64,000 nucleotides of DNA from NCBI GenBank assembly GCA_012845835.1, contig JABAKD010000025.1:2701153-2765152 (forward strand). The letters run 5' to 3'. Numbering within the stretch: position 1 is the stretch's first letter; each line of letters opens with the position of its first letter. Positions 36,160 through 47,738 of the stretch are shown here, in pieces. Under the pieces are notes generated by a model. That model was not told where the DNA came from. It saw only the letters and a list, made by a program, of their open reading frames with translations, and did no database searches. This DNA comes from Undaria pinnatifida (Eukaryota > Sar > Phaeophyceae > Laminariales > Alariaceae). Made by a program: the position numbers and the translations under genes.

Positions 36160-37350
36160 GACAGTATTTTGGTTCGTTTGGGGTGTGGTGTATTGTGATT
36201 AAAGTTCGTTTTGTTTATAATTCGTTTTGATGAAGGTTCAATTTGGTTATAGTTGTGGTTGAGATTCGATTCGATCCGTTTTGTTGGACCAATGGACCAG
36301 ACGCACATGTGCTCTCTTTTTTTCTTTATGTTTTTTTTCCATGTTTTTTTTCAAAGCGTAGCACAGCTCAATTACGTAGCGCAGGCTACACATCCCACTT
36401 TTCGTCAAACGTAATCGGGCGACTCGACCGTTTTTGTTGATCTAGTTTTCGATCCCGCCGTCTTTAGATGGGGTGTGTTCTGGCAAGGCCGGGCGGACTC
36501 CGAGCATATTTTGAAAAACTTCGCTCTGTCACTAGTGGTACAGGCGTAATTGGGGTGAGAGCTCGGCAAACAAGTCGCGTGATGACTTACCTCCTTGGGA
36601 GGGGCACCAACACTTTTGGCGACAATCCATTTTTAAGCAGCGAAGAATACTTTTTGCAGTATCCCTGCACCTATCTTTCAAACCCGCCGCTCTCGTGCAG
36701 CCGAACTTGCGCAACGATATATTTTTTCATCCAATCAATAAACTTTGCCTCTTATATCGACCCAGCTCTCTGTCCTGGCTTCGTATCGTAGGGATGCGAA
36801 GGTCTACACTCAAAAGACCTCGGCCATGCATGATAATGAGCAAAACACAAGTAGGCAAGATGGACGGATCGTAACAGGCTCGCACCTTGACACTAGGACT
36901 AAAATATGCATTCTGATTAATGCCATTGTACCAAAGCTAGAGTATGCAGGAAAAATGTGGGAAGAGAACACGAAGTTCGTAAAACAACTGGAAACAGTGC
37001 AGATGACAGCAGTTACAAATATTCTAGGATGCTAAAGAACGATGAGTAATACATGATTAAGAGCAAAACTAGGAATATACCCACTTAAAACAAGAGACGT
37101 GATAAAGTTGAAATGGCAATATAAAGGAAGGAGTATGCCACGAAAAAGGTTGCCTGCCAGAGCTGTTAGGGCTGTATGGGAGAAAGTAAGAAAAGGGCGA
37201 GCTGGAATAAGATGGGATAACGTGGTCGAGAAAATACGGAAGGATTAAGGAGACCAAGAAGAGGTACTGTCCATAGAGAAGTTTGGCAGGTACAAGACAA
37301 AAGTAGCAGAAAGCATAGAAGGGAAAGGCTAGCGCTAAGAAATAATGCAA

Positions 37351-39264
37351 AGGCAGGTTCTGTAGGGTACTGGTACTTCTGTAGGGTACTGGGAGAGTTA
37401 CAGAACTCTTTGTGAAATCTCTGTAGGGTATTGGGGTGATACAGAACTGTCTGTGAAATATCTGTAGGGTACTGGCGTGATACAGAACTGTCTGTGAGAT
37501 CTCTGTAGGGTACTGGGGTCTCACGGAACTTTTTGTGAAATCTCTGTAGGTTACTGGGGTCTCACAGAACATTTCTGTACGGTACGGGGGTCTCACAGAA
37601 CTGTCTGTGAAATCTCTGTAGGGTACTGGGGTGATACAGAACTTTTTGTGAAATCTCTGTAGGTTACTGGGGTGATACAGAACGTTCTGTGAAATCTCTG
37701 TAGGTTACGGGGGTGATACAGAACTTTCTGTGAAATCTCTGTAGGTTCTGGGGTCTCACAGAGTTTCTCTGTAGGGTACACGAACAACGTACCTACAGAC
37801 GAACCCGGTACTTACCCCCGACAAGTAACAGCGCAATAGAACATCACGTCCTGTAGCACACAAAAGGACGTCTGCACCGCATGAAACACAATACTGATAC
37901 TTATACTGAAGAGATTAACGTGGCTCATTCTACCTCACCCTACAGCGGCGCCCACAAGTGTTGGTCTTCCTCAACTTGAAGCTAAATAGCACGAAAAAAA
38001 ACAGTTGGACTACACCTGCTGTTGACGCGTCTCTACCCTGAGGTACAGCAATGGGCAATCAAAACCGCGAAGAACGACAACAAGAGAATCGACCGCCGTA
38101 GCTGCGCAACACGTAGCCATTGTCGTTTATCGCGAAAAAGAAGTGCACCAAAACACGTACGTCTCACTCTTCCACCTTTCCACTCTTGGCAATCCGACTC
38201 AACACACAAAACAGTTCAATCTGATACATGAAGAAAGAAAAAAAAGGCCGGTCATCCGACACCCGCGACTTTCACAGGCCGAGGTTCGTGCTAGTGTTGT
38301 GCACGATGTCGAAGGCAGCCTCAGCTGCTGCCAGGTCAGCATCCACCCCGGTGAACCGTGCCGGGAGAGCCTTGCGAATGTCCTCGTCGGCGATGACGGG
38401 AATGTTTTTGAAGTCAGGGATGTGCTTGTAGTTGGCGTGGAGGAACATGATCATCTCTACCCAGTAGGTGTCCATGCGGCTCCTGTGGCGTGTGAGGAGA
38501 TCAGCGCATTTGCTGAAGTCGCGCTCTACCTGCGCGGCACCCGCCTGGTTCCCAAACACTTGCTGCGCTACTGAGGTCTGCACCGTCGCTCATGTTCCCT
38601 CTCAAGCTCTGTACAGAAAGGCGTTCTGTAGGGTATTGTTGTGTGATTGCCTGTAAGCTGTGGCTGTGGGGTCTTCTCTTCTTCGGCATTCGGCGCGATC
38701 CTGACGTCATACCTCCGATGTGGCGAGGGTACAGAACTGTTTGTGAAATCTCTGTAGGGTACTTCTCTGTAGGGTACTCGGGTCTTACAGAGCTGTCTGT
38801 GAAATCTCTGTAGGGTACTGGCGTGATACAGAACTGTCTGTGAGATCTCTGTAGGGTACTAGGGTCCCACAGAACTTTTTGTGAAATCTCTGTAGGTTAC
38901 TGGGGTCTCACAGAACGTTTCTGTACGGTACGGGGGTCTCACAGAACTATCTGTGAAATCTCTGTAGGTTACTGGGGTCTCACAGAACGTTTCTGTACGG
39001 TACGGGGGTCTCACAGAACTTTTTGTGAAATCTCTGTAGGGTACTGGGGTGATACAGAACTTTCTGTGAAATCTCTGTAGGTTACTGGGGTGATACAGAA
39101 CGTTCTGTGAAATCTCTGCAGGTTACTGGGGTGATACAGAACTTTCTGTGAAATCTCTGTAGGTTCCTGGGGTGATACAAAACTGAATTGTGGTGATCTG
39201 TCGGTACTTACAGAGGAAATTACCCCCCCGGTACCGGTCTGTGAGTAACCTACAGAACGCGCCT
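37351..39264 (-). mobile_element. hAT-like element nested in the LINE
   Basis: The ends are imperfect inverted repeats of about 20 bp: left AGGCAGGTTCTGTAGGGTACT, right (reversed) AGGCGCGTTCTGTAGGTTACT. Sub-terminal arrays fill 37357-37777 and 38740-39190. They are built from TCTGTAGGGTACTGGGGT and a CTCACAGAAC/GATACAGAAC-type spacer with TTTGTGAAATC, with units of about 45-50 bp. Such sub-terminal repeat arrays are common in hAT elements, and the one coding exon left inside is hAT-like. No clean 8-bp target-site duplication was seen; ATAATG occurs on both sides. The minus-strand YRDFTKSSV-type frames here are translations of the array. Confidence 0.7.
38272..38577 (-). pseudogene. hAT transposase C-terminal dimerisation exon (orphan)
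   Basis: The acceptor GACGGTGCAG precedes a 101-codon open frame ending in TAG/TGA-type stop at 38272. The segment VERDFSKCADLLTRHRSRMD followed by TYWVEMIMFLHANYKHIPDF matches the hAT C-terminal dimerisation pattern: ER-x-FS, then T-x-x-R-x-x-(L/M), then VE-x-x-x-FL-x-x-N. The preceding VAQQVFGNQAGAAQ corresponds to the usual helix before ER-x-FS. No upstream catalytic exons are present before the element's end, so this is a leftover exon of a deletion derivative. Confidence 0.75.
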
Positions 39265-40045
39265 ATTTATAATGTGAAAGAGAAGAAACACTTTGAGACG
39301 TACGGGGGGTTGAGGGAAGATATTGGAATGAAAACGTAGTTGCACGGCCCAATGGACTACGCGAAAAAGCTGAAACTGCGACTTCGTGTAGGAGACCTGG
39401 ACCTACCAGGAAGAAGAAAGATATACCAGTAGACTAGTCGGGAGGAGGACGCGGATGCACATATGTTCCCGTGTTGCACAACAATAGAGAGTAGGGCTCA
39501 CATAGTAGGAGAATGTGAAATATACAAGGAGGAACGGTATGTGTTGGGGATGAGGAAATTTACGAATGTGACACGGAAGAGATTGGTAGACTAGAGAGTA
39601 GCGATAACACGATCGCTATCCTAGGAAAAAGATGGTAACCACGGATGGCGAAACAGGAAGGGGATAGGATAAGCAAACAGTATGCACAATGTGGAAAAAG
39701 CGTAATGAGCGCCCAAATGTTGGAGATGTTCCTATTAGGAGTAGGAACGGTGCTCCGTCTCGAAAGAGATGCGTGGTCAAATGACTAAGGGAAGCAAAAT
39801 GAGTACGCCCCCCCCCCCCCCCCCCCCTCCAAGGCTTACCCCGCCGTTTCCGGACACGTTTTATCTGCAGGGGCATCTTGCGGCAAGAGATTTGGTGGGA
39901 GGCGCAGAGCTGGTCTTTCTTCTCCCACTGCTCGTCGTCGGAAGGGCACACGCAGAGAGAGCACCACCCTTGCCCAACCTGCGACTTCCAAACCATCGTC
40001 CACTGCTGCTTATCACGAGCTTTTTGCTTCTGCACCACTTCGGGG

Positions 40046-40822
40046 ATGCACTCCCTCGACAGCCTTAACGCAAGCGTTAGCGGAATGACCGCGAAAAAGG
40101 GCGACTTTTCTCGCAGTGACTTTGCCCACGCCCAGATAGGGATTCTCAAGCGCGTTCACCCGAGGGGACAGGTCGGCCTAGCCGCGGACGTGCGCCAAAA
40201 GCTGCAACTCCCCGAACTATCCGAGGCTGCCGCTAAGAGGGTGCGCTCGCGGGCGGAGAGCTACTCCCACTCTAAGAGAGGGGAGAAGGCAGCGCGGATG
40301 CCGAGTCGTGCCGCAACCGGAGAAGATTTGAAGCGGCGCCGACAATCGGGGGTCAAAAAAGGGAAAACAGCGGTCCAGGAAGCGATGAAGCTCAACCACA
40401 GAAATGCTTTGGCGGGGAGCCTAGCGCCGGCTGGAAGAGGGAAGGTGGGGGGGGGGGGCGCTAAGCGCGACTCTGGGTTGGCAGGGGTAGTGCCGGCCGG
40501 ACAGGAGGGGGGGGGGGCGGCGCGCGGAGAAGGCGGCTTTGCGGAGGGGCTGCAGAAGAGGCTTAAGAATTATACGGCCGCAGGGCGCTCTTCGGACGCT
40601 GGAGGGGTAAGCGGAGGTGGTACGAGTGGCATCGGGGCTACGCTACAGAAGGCGGCGGCTTCGGGAGAGGCGTCTCAGCGGCTTTGCCAGAACTGTCTCG
40701 GCAACGGCGTGTCTCGCAGCTTCCTCACAGACAAGGCTCACAAAAGAAAGAGCCAACACTGCGAGGAGGTGCAGCAGGCGTGGGACGTGCGGATTAGAGA
40801 GCAGGGCGGCAACGGGGCATAA
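40046..40822 (+). CDS. Basic, Gly-rich protein with a Cys/His tail; family not recognised
   Basis: An uninterrupted 258-codon frame with strong G/C third-position bias. An alternative start at 40085 gives MTAKKGDFSRSDFAHAQ. The segment ILKRVHPRGQVGLAADVRQ (residues about 31-49) has a histone-fold-like look but is not a confident match. It is followed by very basic sequence (RGEKAARM, LKRRRQSGVKKGK), Gly/Ala-rich linkers with poly-G runs, and a tail with CQNC...HKRKSQHC that could bind zinc. It ends in TAA at 40820-40822. It may continue upstream through an acceptor at 39870. A minus-strand frame (39616-40149) overlaps the first part and also looks protein-like (Cys-rich WCSLCVCPSDDEQWEKKDQLC-type segment), so the coding strand of 39870-40080 is undecided. 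Confidence 0.55.
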   Translation: MHSLDSLNASVSGMTAKKGDFSRSDFAHAQIGILKRVHPRGQVGLAADVRQKLQLPELSEAAAKRVRSRAESYSHSKRGEKAARMPSRAATGEDLKRRRQSGVKKGKTAVQEAMKLNHRNALAGSLAPAGRGKVGGGGAKRDSGLAGVVPAGQEGGGAARGEGGFAEGLQKRLKNYTAAGRSSDAGGVSGGGTSGIGATLQKAAASGEASQRLCQNCLGNGVSRSFLTDKAHKRKSQHCEEVQQAWDVRIREQGGNGA

Positions 40823-41624
40823 CTTTCCGTGTTAACGGGGCGTATCTTTCCGATTGTTGGAGCTGATGTTGCCGTACGCATCCATAGGTGCTGCTGTTTT
40901 ATGTTTGATGAAATACGTTACGTATAACTGTGATGTGGAGAAAAACGATGCGCTTTGGACTACGGGTGTAACTACGCGTGGAGCCCGTTTTGGTTTTTTC
41001 CGACCGCAATAAATGCATGCGGTCGGCAATGAGAACACTGCCACTACTACTACCACTACCACCACCACCACTGCTACTGCTGCTACTGCTACTACTGCTA
41101 CTACGACTACCACCACCATACCATTACCACTACCACTAATACTACATAGACAAGAGGCGTTGAAATGTTAAAACCAGAATATTAAGGCCAAAATAGGCCT
41201 TGACACGCCAACGATAACGAATAGCCGGTCAAGTATATGGGGGCTTCGTTGGCAAGATTGTAAGAGATGCAATACTACGTGCAGGCGAAACCGTTGCATG
41301 GTAAACAGCAATGGCGTTTCACGGTGAGGTACCAGGGACTAGTAACAGGCGGTAAGGGCAGAGTGTACACCCGTCAATAGTCATTCGGGGGTGCGCCTGG
41401 GCCCGTCCGGGTGGTAGAGACAAAAGCGTTAGAAAACTGCCGTGGTTGCTGTTTTCAAGGTATATCTAGTAGGAGGATAGACCATGTTGCGGCAGATCGC
41501 ACACCGGTGGCGTTAGAGAGTGACAAGTGTGTACCTGGAACATCCACGCGATCACCGCAGGCTATACGTCATAGTTTGGCATGTGTTGTCGACTCTGCCT
41601 AGACCATGATGGTGAAAGTATAAA
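40823..41624. other. No gene; trinucleotide microsatellite
   Basis: A mixed (TAC/ACC/TGC)n microsatellite occupies about 41037-41140. The Val-rich minus-strand frame over it is an artefact. Confidence 0.7.
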
Positions 41625-43801
41625 GGGAAGTGGTCAAAGGGGGTTATACACCCGGGTTTTTCGGTCATTTGGGGGTATAGGGAAAACACGCCCACGGAAC
41701 GTGCCCGCGCTTGCCCTAAACTGCCAACATTCAACTCTAACGCGCTGGCAAGACACCCGCAGCCCAATGCCAAACACTCACACCGTTTTTTTTTTTTGCT
41801 CGATATTTAGCTATCGGGGCCCCGACGAATGAGGGGGCAAAATGTTCCCCCCCTTTGACTTGAGAGGGAGGGGATACTCTAAATATATCTTTTACCTCCT
41901 GTTGACCACATTTTTCCCTCTTTTGACCGAAGTCAAACCCTTTTTGCCCCAATTAAGATACTCTCAAAAGTGCGTACAACAAGGACGGCTACATGTCACC
42001 GCCCAACAGCCCGAAAAGACTACGAGCGGAACATCCAGTACTTGCGAGTAACTTGCGATCGTTTGCCTCCCAAAAATGACGGCACAAAACAAACAACACG
42101 AAACAGCTCTTCAGGACAAAAACAATTAGCAGGTATATTTGCTTCTATGACACAAAATGAGAGAACAAAAACGCATACCGTAGGTCGTGGGTGCCTGTGC
42201 TGCTTGGGGCTATGTGCTGTGCTCGGTGCTTCGTTGAATGGAACATACACACATATCGAAGCGTAAACAGTAGCGGTAATTAAGATAACAACCAACGGTA
42301 TGGCCAGCCCGTCCATGACTGTCAAAGATCAAAGTATTTGTATGTTCCTATCCACCACAGAGGGTGCTACGAATGAATGTTGTATGATATGATATGATAT
42401 GAGACGGCGCGTGCACAGCAGTAGATGCCCCTCTACAGTGCCGGTTGGTGGCTATAATGCCTGTTAACTCGCTCGGCACAGATGGAACCAGTATGGGGGG
42501 GTAGCGCCGGTTGTTGCTTGTAGTGCCGTATGTCGCTATAATGCCTGTGTTTCAGGCGCGCAAATACCGGTACTACTCGTATAGACTAGAGGGACCAGTA
42601 CAGCAGTGCTGGTATATCAATACTGGCGCTGTATGCGGTTTGTTCGTTTCCCCTTCACCCTTTTCTTTGGGAAGGAGTTGGTCCACTTGACTCATGGTCC
42701 AAGCCGCTGGGTGTTTGTGCTGTGCGTTCGATGTGACCCGTGCTTGTGTGTGTGGCCTGACAACGAAGCACCGAGCACAGCCTATAGCCCCGAGCACCAC
42801 ACGCGCTCACGATCTACCATATGTCTTTTGGTTATTGTTAAGGAATTAGTGGGGCATTAGTCCGTTTGACCACTTGCAACTGGTTAACCAATAGCTTACC
42901 CAAACTAAGCCTTATAACACTCTCCCCCCCTGAAACGGCGGGATAGCAGGTCGGCCGGATATACGGCGGACCTCTGTCAATATCCAAGCCGTTTCATTAC
43001 CTGGGGATACCAGGAAGAGTAATTGAAGAAGCAAGCTTTTTGTTTTGGTCCATAAAGATTTTATAAAAGATATTTCAAGGACGTTAGCCGTGAGTTCGAC
43101 GAATTTCGGGTCAACACTCATCTTTGCAAGCTGCGTTGTTGGTACTTGTAATATACTATTAATATATGGGTGAGTTTTTTTATTGGGAGGGGTCCCATTT
43201 TTTTTTTGTCCACTATAGTCTAATGGTTAGTGTCGGTATATTTACTTGGGGTGGGGAATTTTGAGCTAGATCTAACATCATGTCTATTTGTTCTGTGTTG
43301 CTGGTTTCCTGTGCGGTCATTTTTTCGGGGACAAAGGATCGCATCTACTCGCAACTACTGGATGTTCCGCTCGTGGTCTATTCGGGCTGTTGAGCGGTGA
43401 CATGTAGCCGTCCTTGTTGTACTCACTCTGGAGGGTGCCATAATTGGTCAAAAAGGGGTATGGTTTCGGTCAAAAGAATGAAAAACATGGTATACAGGGG
43501 GGGGTAGTATAGACTATACATTTATTAAAAGTACATTCGGGGGGGCATATACCCCCCCGAGTTTTAGTAGAAAGGGGTGATTATGTTGCCCGTCGTGCGT
43601 CTCGGCCCCGTTAGCCGCGATACCGAGCCCTCTCTGAAAACGGTGTGCGTGCTCGGCATGGGCTGCGGGATTCTTGCCAGCGCGTCATAATTGAATTTTA
43701 GGCAGTTTGGGGCACGCGCAAGCACGATCCGTGGGCGTGTTTTCCCTATACCCCCAAACAGCCGACAACCCTGGGGGTATAACCCCTTTGACCATTTCCC
43801 A
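41625..43801. mobile_element. Non-autonomous element with inverted arms of about 0.5-0.6 kb
   Basis: The left end reads GGGAAGTGGTCAAAGGGGGTTATAC. The right end, reversed, reads GGGAAATGGTCAAAGGGGTTATAC. Both arms continue with TTTGGGGGTATAGGGAAAAC, ACGCCCACGGA and CCAAACTGCC-type blocks. Further in they share GTACAACAAGGACGGCTACATGTC and GAGCGGAACATCCAGTA (41975-42045 against 43365-43430 reversed), and CTGTGCTCGGTGCTTCGTTG (42211-42240 against 42757-42790 reversed). The right arm carries extra sequence between about 42840 and 43300, perhaps a secondary insertion containing a fragment of the 541-915 family. No transposase is encoded. Confidence 0.8.
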
Positions 43802-45430
43802 AACAGAAAACACTACACGTGTCTGAAATAATTACACTTCAATCGGGAAAAGGTGCCCGCGTGCCCGCAGTATTCTGGTTGGTCGGCCCTTTTTCAAAGG
43901 AAGGATTTTGGTCTTGCAACGGAAGTACGTCCAGTAAAAGCACCAAAACAAGTGTGGAACGCGTGCGTCCGGTCAACGTACCATTAGCCCGAAGGAGGCG
44001 CCACCGCAAACTATATTATACCACTGTGGTACCAGGTCGCACCATGGTGTGTCAGGGTGCTACGCCAAGCAAGTGGCACAATTAGAAAAGTCACACGACA
44101 GCTCCTTGCTATCCTTGCCATCGTATTTATTATAACGTCCCCCACCCCACCCCACCCCCCCCTCGCTCACCCCTCTCCCGAACAGGACACAAGACAAGAG
44201 TTTGGAGTTTTGAACTTATCCCTCTCCACCTTCAATACGAGATGCAGTGCAGAGTACAGAAGCAGAATGAGTGCCTCTCGAGGAATATCAACCCTCTAGA
44301 ATTGCAGCCGTGTTTCGGGGACAAGCTACTGTAGGTGGAGATATAATGGCACACTTGGGTAAACCTGCGCCCAGCGTTTTTGGAACGAGTTACTTGGAAA
44401 TAGAGTTGGGTCGTTTCAACACACACGTTCTGGAAGGCTTGAGCTTACTGTTGAGCTTCTTGTCAAATACCGGTAAGAAAATGCATTAAATGATGATGCT
44501 GGGTGATGTTTCAATACGATTCACCATCCCGACAAGTGACACTGCTGTTTGACTGACTGGCCGGTTAGTCTACCAGCATCGAACCGTTGCGTTGCACTGC
44601 ACCAATGATGTACAACACTGGTGCTGTACCCCACGTCGCCCCCCGTTCTCGCTTCCTGCCGGCCAAGTATGCACGTGCTTTTTCTACAGCACAGTTGTTA
44701 CGCTTTCCAAATTGCTTGCGTAATTTGGAAGTGGGTGAAGGATTTACCGACTGCTGCCAGACAGGCGATTATTCGCGCTGCTAGCGAGTGTAGCAAAATA
44801 GAAACATAAATAGATTGGTGCTCATGGTCTGTTGCTCATGATCGGGGTGTGTTTCCAGGATTATGAGTACAAAAATATGAAACGAAAAATCTGCTCACAG
44901 AGACGAAAATGAGCAAGAAGTCTGTGCTCTTGGGTGAGAAACACAAGACGTGCGCTTGAATCGCAACGAGCTTCGAGCTTCGTGCCGATCTGCCACCACC
45001 TTCCACCGCGATCTTCTCCGTCCGCTTCTCAACTACTATCACATAGTCTGTCATTATCGCCGCCCTCTTTGCCATCACCCAGCACACGATTGCGCTTGGT
45101 TGCGTGTGTTATTTTCCATGTCCAGCGTGAGCACACAACTTCCACCTCCCCTTCCCCCCGTCTGGCCCGCCGCCTGAGAAGGCACCTGCTGTGACGCAAC
45201 GCCTCCGCAGCAGTAAGTACCGCCAAACGGCGATAGGTTGGAGGAAGTGGTGCGCCCTGTCATTTAGCGCTTTGGAAGCGAGTGGGCATTCGCCTCGGTA
45301 ATCCTTCTTGCCGTGACCTAACTTGAGAGACTGCTTGTCATATGTTCTTTCTGTGACTCCTACTCGTATCTACGACTACCAAATTGACCCTGCCGGCTGA
45401 GATCGTACCACACTACTTTCGCGACCACAG
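43802..45430. other. No gene recognised
   Basis: A C-rich stretch lies at 44143-44180. Frames at 43819-44085, 44271-44489 and 44934-45194 have no identified motif or splice-consistent partners. Confidence 0.4.
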
Positions 45431-45762
45431 CGCCACGAAAATCACTCCTGGTTCGAGGAGATGGCGCGCCCGGTCATCATAAGCTATGGCGGCGAGTCGG
45501 CGTTTGCTTTTGCGATGGTGCAGACACCCCTGATACCACCCGCGCTCTGTCCCATGACCATGACCGTTTGCAGCTTGCTGTTCAGGGTCGGGAGCTGTGT
45601 TGGAAGCTCCTCCCCGAGCAACGAGGAAAAAATCAGTTCTCGTGGTCTAATATGGCCGTCAACGTCTTCTTGCGGAGGGACCCAGGACAACGAAAACTCC
45701 GAGCAAACTTTCTTTTTTCCCTTCCGAAACTCTCTGCGGACGACGTGCACTGCTGCATGCAT
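45431..45762 (+). pseudogene. Possible exon with an internal frameshift; family not recognised
   Basis: After an acceptor (GCGACCACAG) one frame reads HSWFEEMARPVIISYGGESA to about 45545. A different frame then continues as RLQLAVQGRELCWKLLPEQR, NQFSWSNMAVNVFLRRDPGQ and LFSLPKLSADDVHCCMH up to a GT donor at 45763. The two halves read like one globular segment whose frame changes by one base near 45545-45565. This is consistent with a single indel, or with two unrelated chance frames. A copy of the (AAC)n-tail repeat lies immediately downstream in the presumed intron. Confidence 0.3.
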
Positions 45763-47291
45763 GTAATGAATGGTATAGGTTGTTGTTTTCACCATAACTC
45801 TTGTAAAAAAAGCAATTAATAGTCCGTGCTTACACAAAGTTGCTGGAGCCCTAGGGAGATACGAAAAAATCAAACAAAATAAAAGTCGGCCGGGAAACAC
45901 TACGCTTTCCCACCTAAACCACGCGGGACGAAGAAGGCGCACACACGAAATGAAATCAAAGCGTAAACTGACCTAGCAACATGGCCGCGGGTATTCACTC
46001 AACCACAGCATAGAGTCCCCCCGTTCTCAAAACCAACCCACTCGTGGCTATTGACTACAGCGGTTGATGTCTGGAGTACTACCTGTGCCGTGCGAAACGC
46101 ATGTTAGTCGTGAACACAGAGAGGAACACGCCTGCTGTCTGGAGTGCTGTCAGAGTGACGAACCGCGGGCATGCAGTGACAAAAGAGCAATCAAATTTAA
46201 AACCACCATGCAAATATCAAGGATCGTCACGCCTTCCTGGACTATCTGACAAAGTGTAGTGCAGCCACGACGTCCTTGAAAATTGCGGGGGGTCGTTCCC
46301 CATGAAGGGCATGCAACATACAAAAACCAGCGACCTGAGTAATATTTACCGCTGCCTCACAAAAAATCCAGACAAAAATATATTGCCGCTGCTCTTGTGA
46401 TGGTGCGCGCGCCGGTCGTGGGTCTCCGTGTGCCGTCCTGCTGCCGTCCTCAATGGCCACCTCATCGCCTTAGCCCGCTCGGCCCACCCCTTCGCACGTG
46501 CTCTCGTTGCCACTCAACTCCAGTTGGTTACCCTTCTTCCCCGCCCCAAAAAACAAAGTGCTCCTCGCAGCTTGCGGTACTTACCTGGAAAACAAAATTT
46601 CTCGTTCAGGGAGAGTTCAATCCGTCTTTTCCCTGCTCGTGGACGCTCAGTCTCCCTCCTCCTTCTTCGTTGAATCCAGCCTCCTGAGGGCGCAGTTCCT
46701 TCTATGCAAACCTGGACTGTGCCGCAGGTGGGCGCGTGGTAGCGTCTGCTTCCGCGCACGGGCATCCCGATTGTGCATTGCTGCTGGGCCGCTGCTGCCT
46801 GAAAAAGACGCGCGAATCGTAGGTGTCCATGCCTAACGCATCGCATACGATCCAACTCTACCGCCACGCCAAAGACTCGCGGCCACACAGCAGCAAGAAG
46901 GTATCACCCCTTGAGGGTGAGTTCGGCCTTACACCCGCCAGAAAGACCTACCCCGCTCGCTGTAAGCCTAGTAGGACATGCCTCGCAGCATGCCTTGCCG
47001 AGGCGGCGAGGGGAACGGAGACTACTACATTCAGCAGTGTACTTCTCTGACGTGTACTAGTATGTACTACTGTAGGTGTACTCCCACACGTCACGAACAC
47101 CGATAGTACACGTCGTGCGATTTCCAAACACAGATCGTATAAAGCTCGGTGGCGCACCTATGGCTGGCTTCAAACATAAAGGCTATGTGGCCGTACATTT
47201 TCGTAGCTCACGCTCTCGTACGGCATAATCCGTTCATCACGTTCCGGGCATGACGGAGCCATCGTGACAACAAGCTGCGGAGAGAACCTTA
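45763..47291. other. No gene assigned
   Basis: A partial (AAC)n-tail family copy lies at about 45780-45880 (TAACTCTTGTAAAAAA, GTTGCTGGAGCCCTAGG). Frames at 46397-46888 on both strands overlap each other. One (46498-46836 plus, with CGTYLENKISRSGRVQSVFS) has a protein-like look but no recognised family. Confidence 0.35.
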
Positions 47292-47697
47292 TTCCGAGGA
47301 CCAACGCCCGAATGGGTAGGGTGGACCGTAACTGGACCAAGTCCGGCGGAAGGCTATCTCCCATGGCCAGGGGTTTTGTTAGTGGGTGAGCTTGCGCAAG
47401 TCCCACACTACCCGGAAAGATGACATTCCGGGTGGCTATCTCCACCGAACCTGACCCTCAGGGGACAGGCCGGGTCGACATACACACGCACCCGTATACA
47501 ACGGCAGCTTGCGCTGCCGGGGTTGTAACGAGGACCAATGATAGGGACAGCTTACGCTATACCTACAATGGGACTCGAAGGGTGCGCCAGCTAGCGTTGG
47601 GCTGCGAAAGCAACTGAGTTAAATCGACACACGACGCGTATGAAAATACGCGGAAGTGTGGTGAGCTAAAGCTTTATTTTTCCCCATCCGCCGGAGG

Positions 47698-47731
<34 letters not shown>
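47292..47731 (+). mobile_element. Poly(A)-tailed retroposon, longest well-preserved copy
   Basis: It runs from GAGGACCAACGCCCGAATGG through AACTGGACCAAGTCCGGCGG, CGCAAGTCCCACACTACCC and CGACATACACACGCACCCGT. It then enters the 3' part shared by all copies (GCTTACGCTATACCTACAAT to CCCCATCCGCCGGAGGATA) and ends in an A run of about 30. Only the last 165-180 bp are present at 4802 and 60577, typical of 5' truncation during reverse transcription. No protein is encoded that I recognise, so it is either a SINE or the 3' end of an unseen LINE. Confidence 0.85.
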
Positions 47732-47733
<2 letters not shown>

Positions 47734-47738
47734 GTGCT

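Larger units (their letters stand above)
36790..39775 (+). mobile_element. 5'-truncated LINE remnant, split by a later insertion
   Basis: The left part (36790-37350) reads, with few breaks, as the end of a non-LTR reverse transcriptase domain: RIVTGSHLDTRTKICILINA, IVPKLEYAGKMWEENTKFVK and QLETVQMTAVTNILGC (36860-37030), then WQYKGRSMPRKRLPARAV and RWDNVVEKIRKD. The right part (39270-39775) resumes at KKHFETYGGLREDIGMKT, LKLRLRVGDLDLPGR and a Cys/His segment ending HIVGECEIYKEERYVLGMRK, and ends with RNERPNVG and RNGAPSRK. Stops and frame changes make it dead. The 1.9-kb stretch between the halves is a separate element. It lies just downstream of the MULE-type gene, same strand. Confidence 0.75.

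Noticed and set aside
37069..37787. Minus-strand frames with repeated YRDFTKSSV peptides
   Set aside because: They are produced by the sub-terminal tandem array of the hAT-like element.
41000..41140. Val/Ala-rich minus-strand frame
   Set aside because: It is a translation of a trinucleotide microsatellite.
43205..43245. tRNA-Glu-like start (TATAGTCTAATGGTTAG)
   Set aside because: Only the D-arm region matches; the remainder does not fold as a tRNA.
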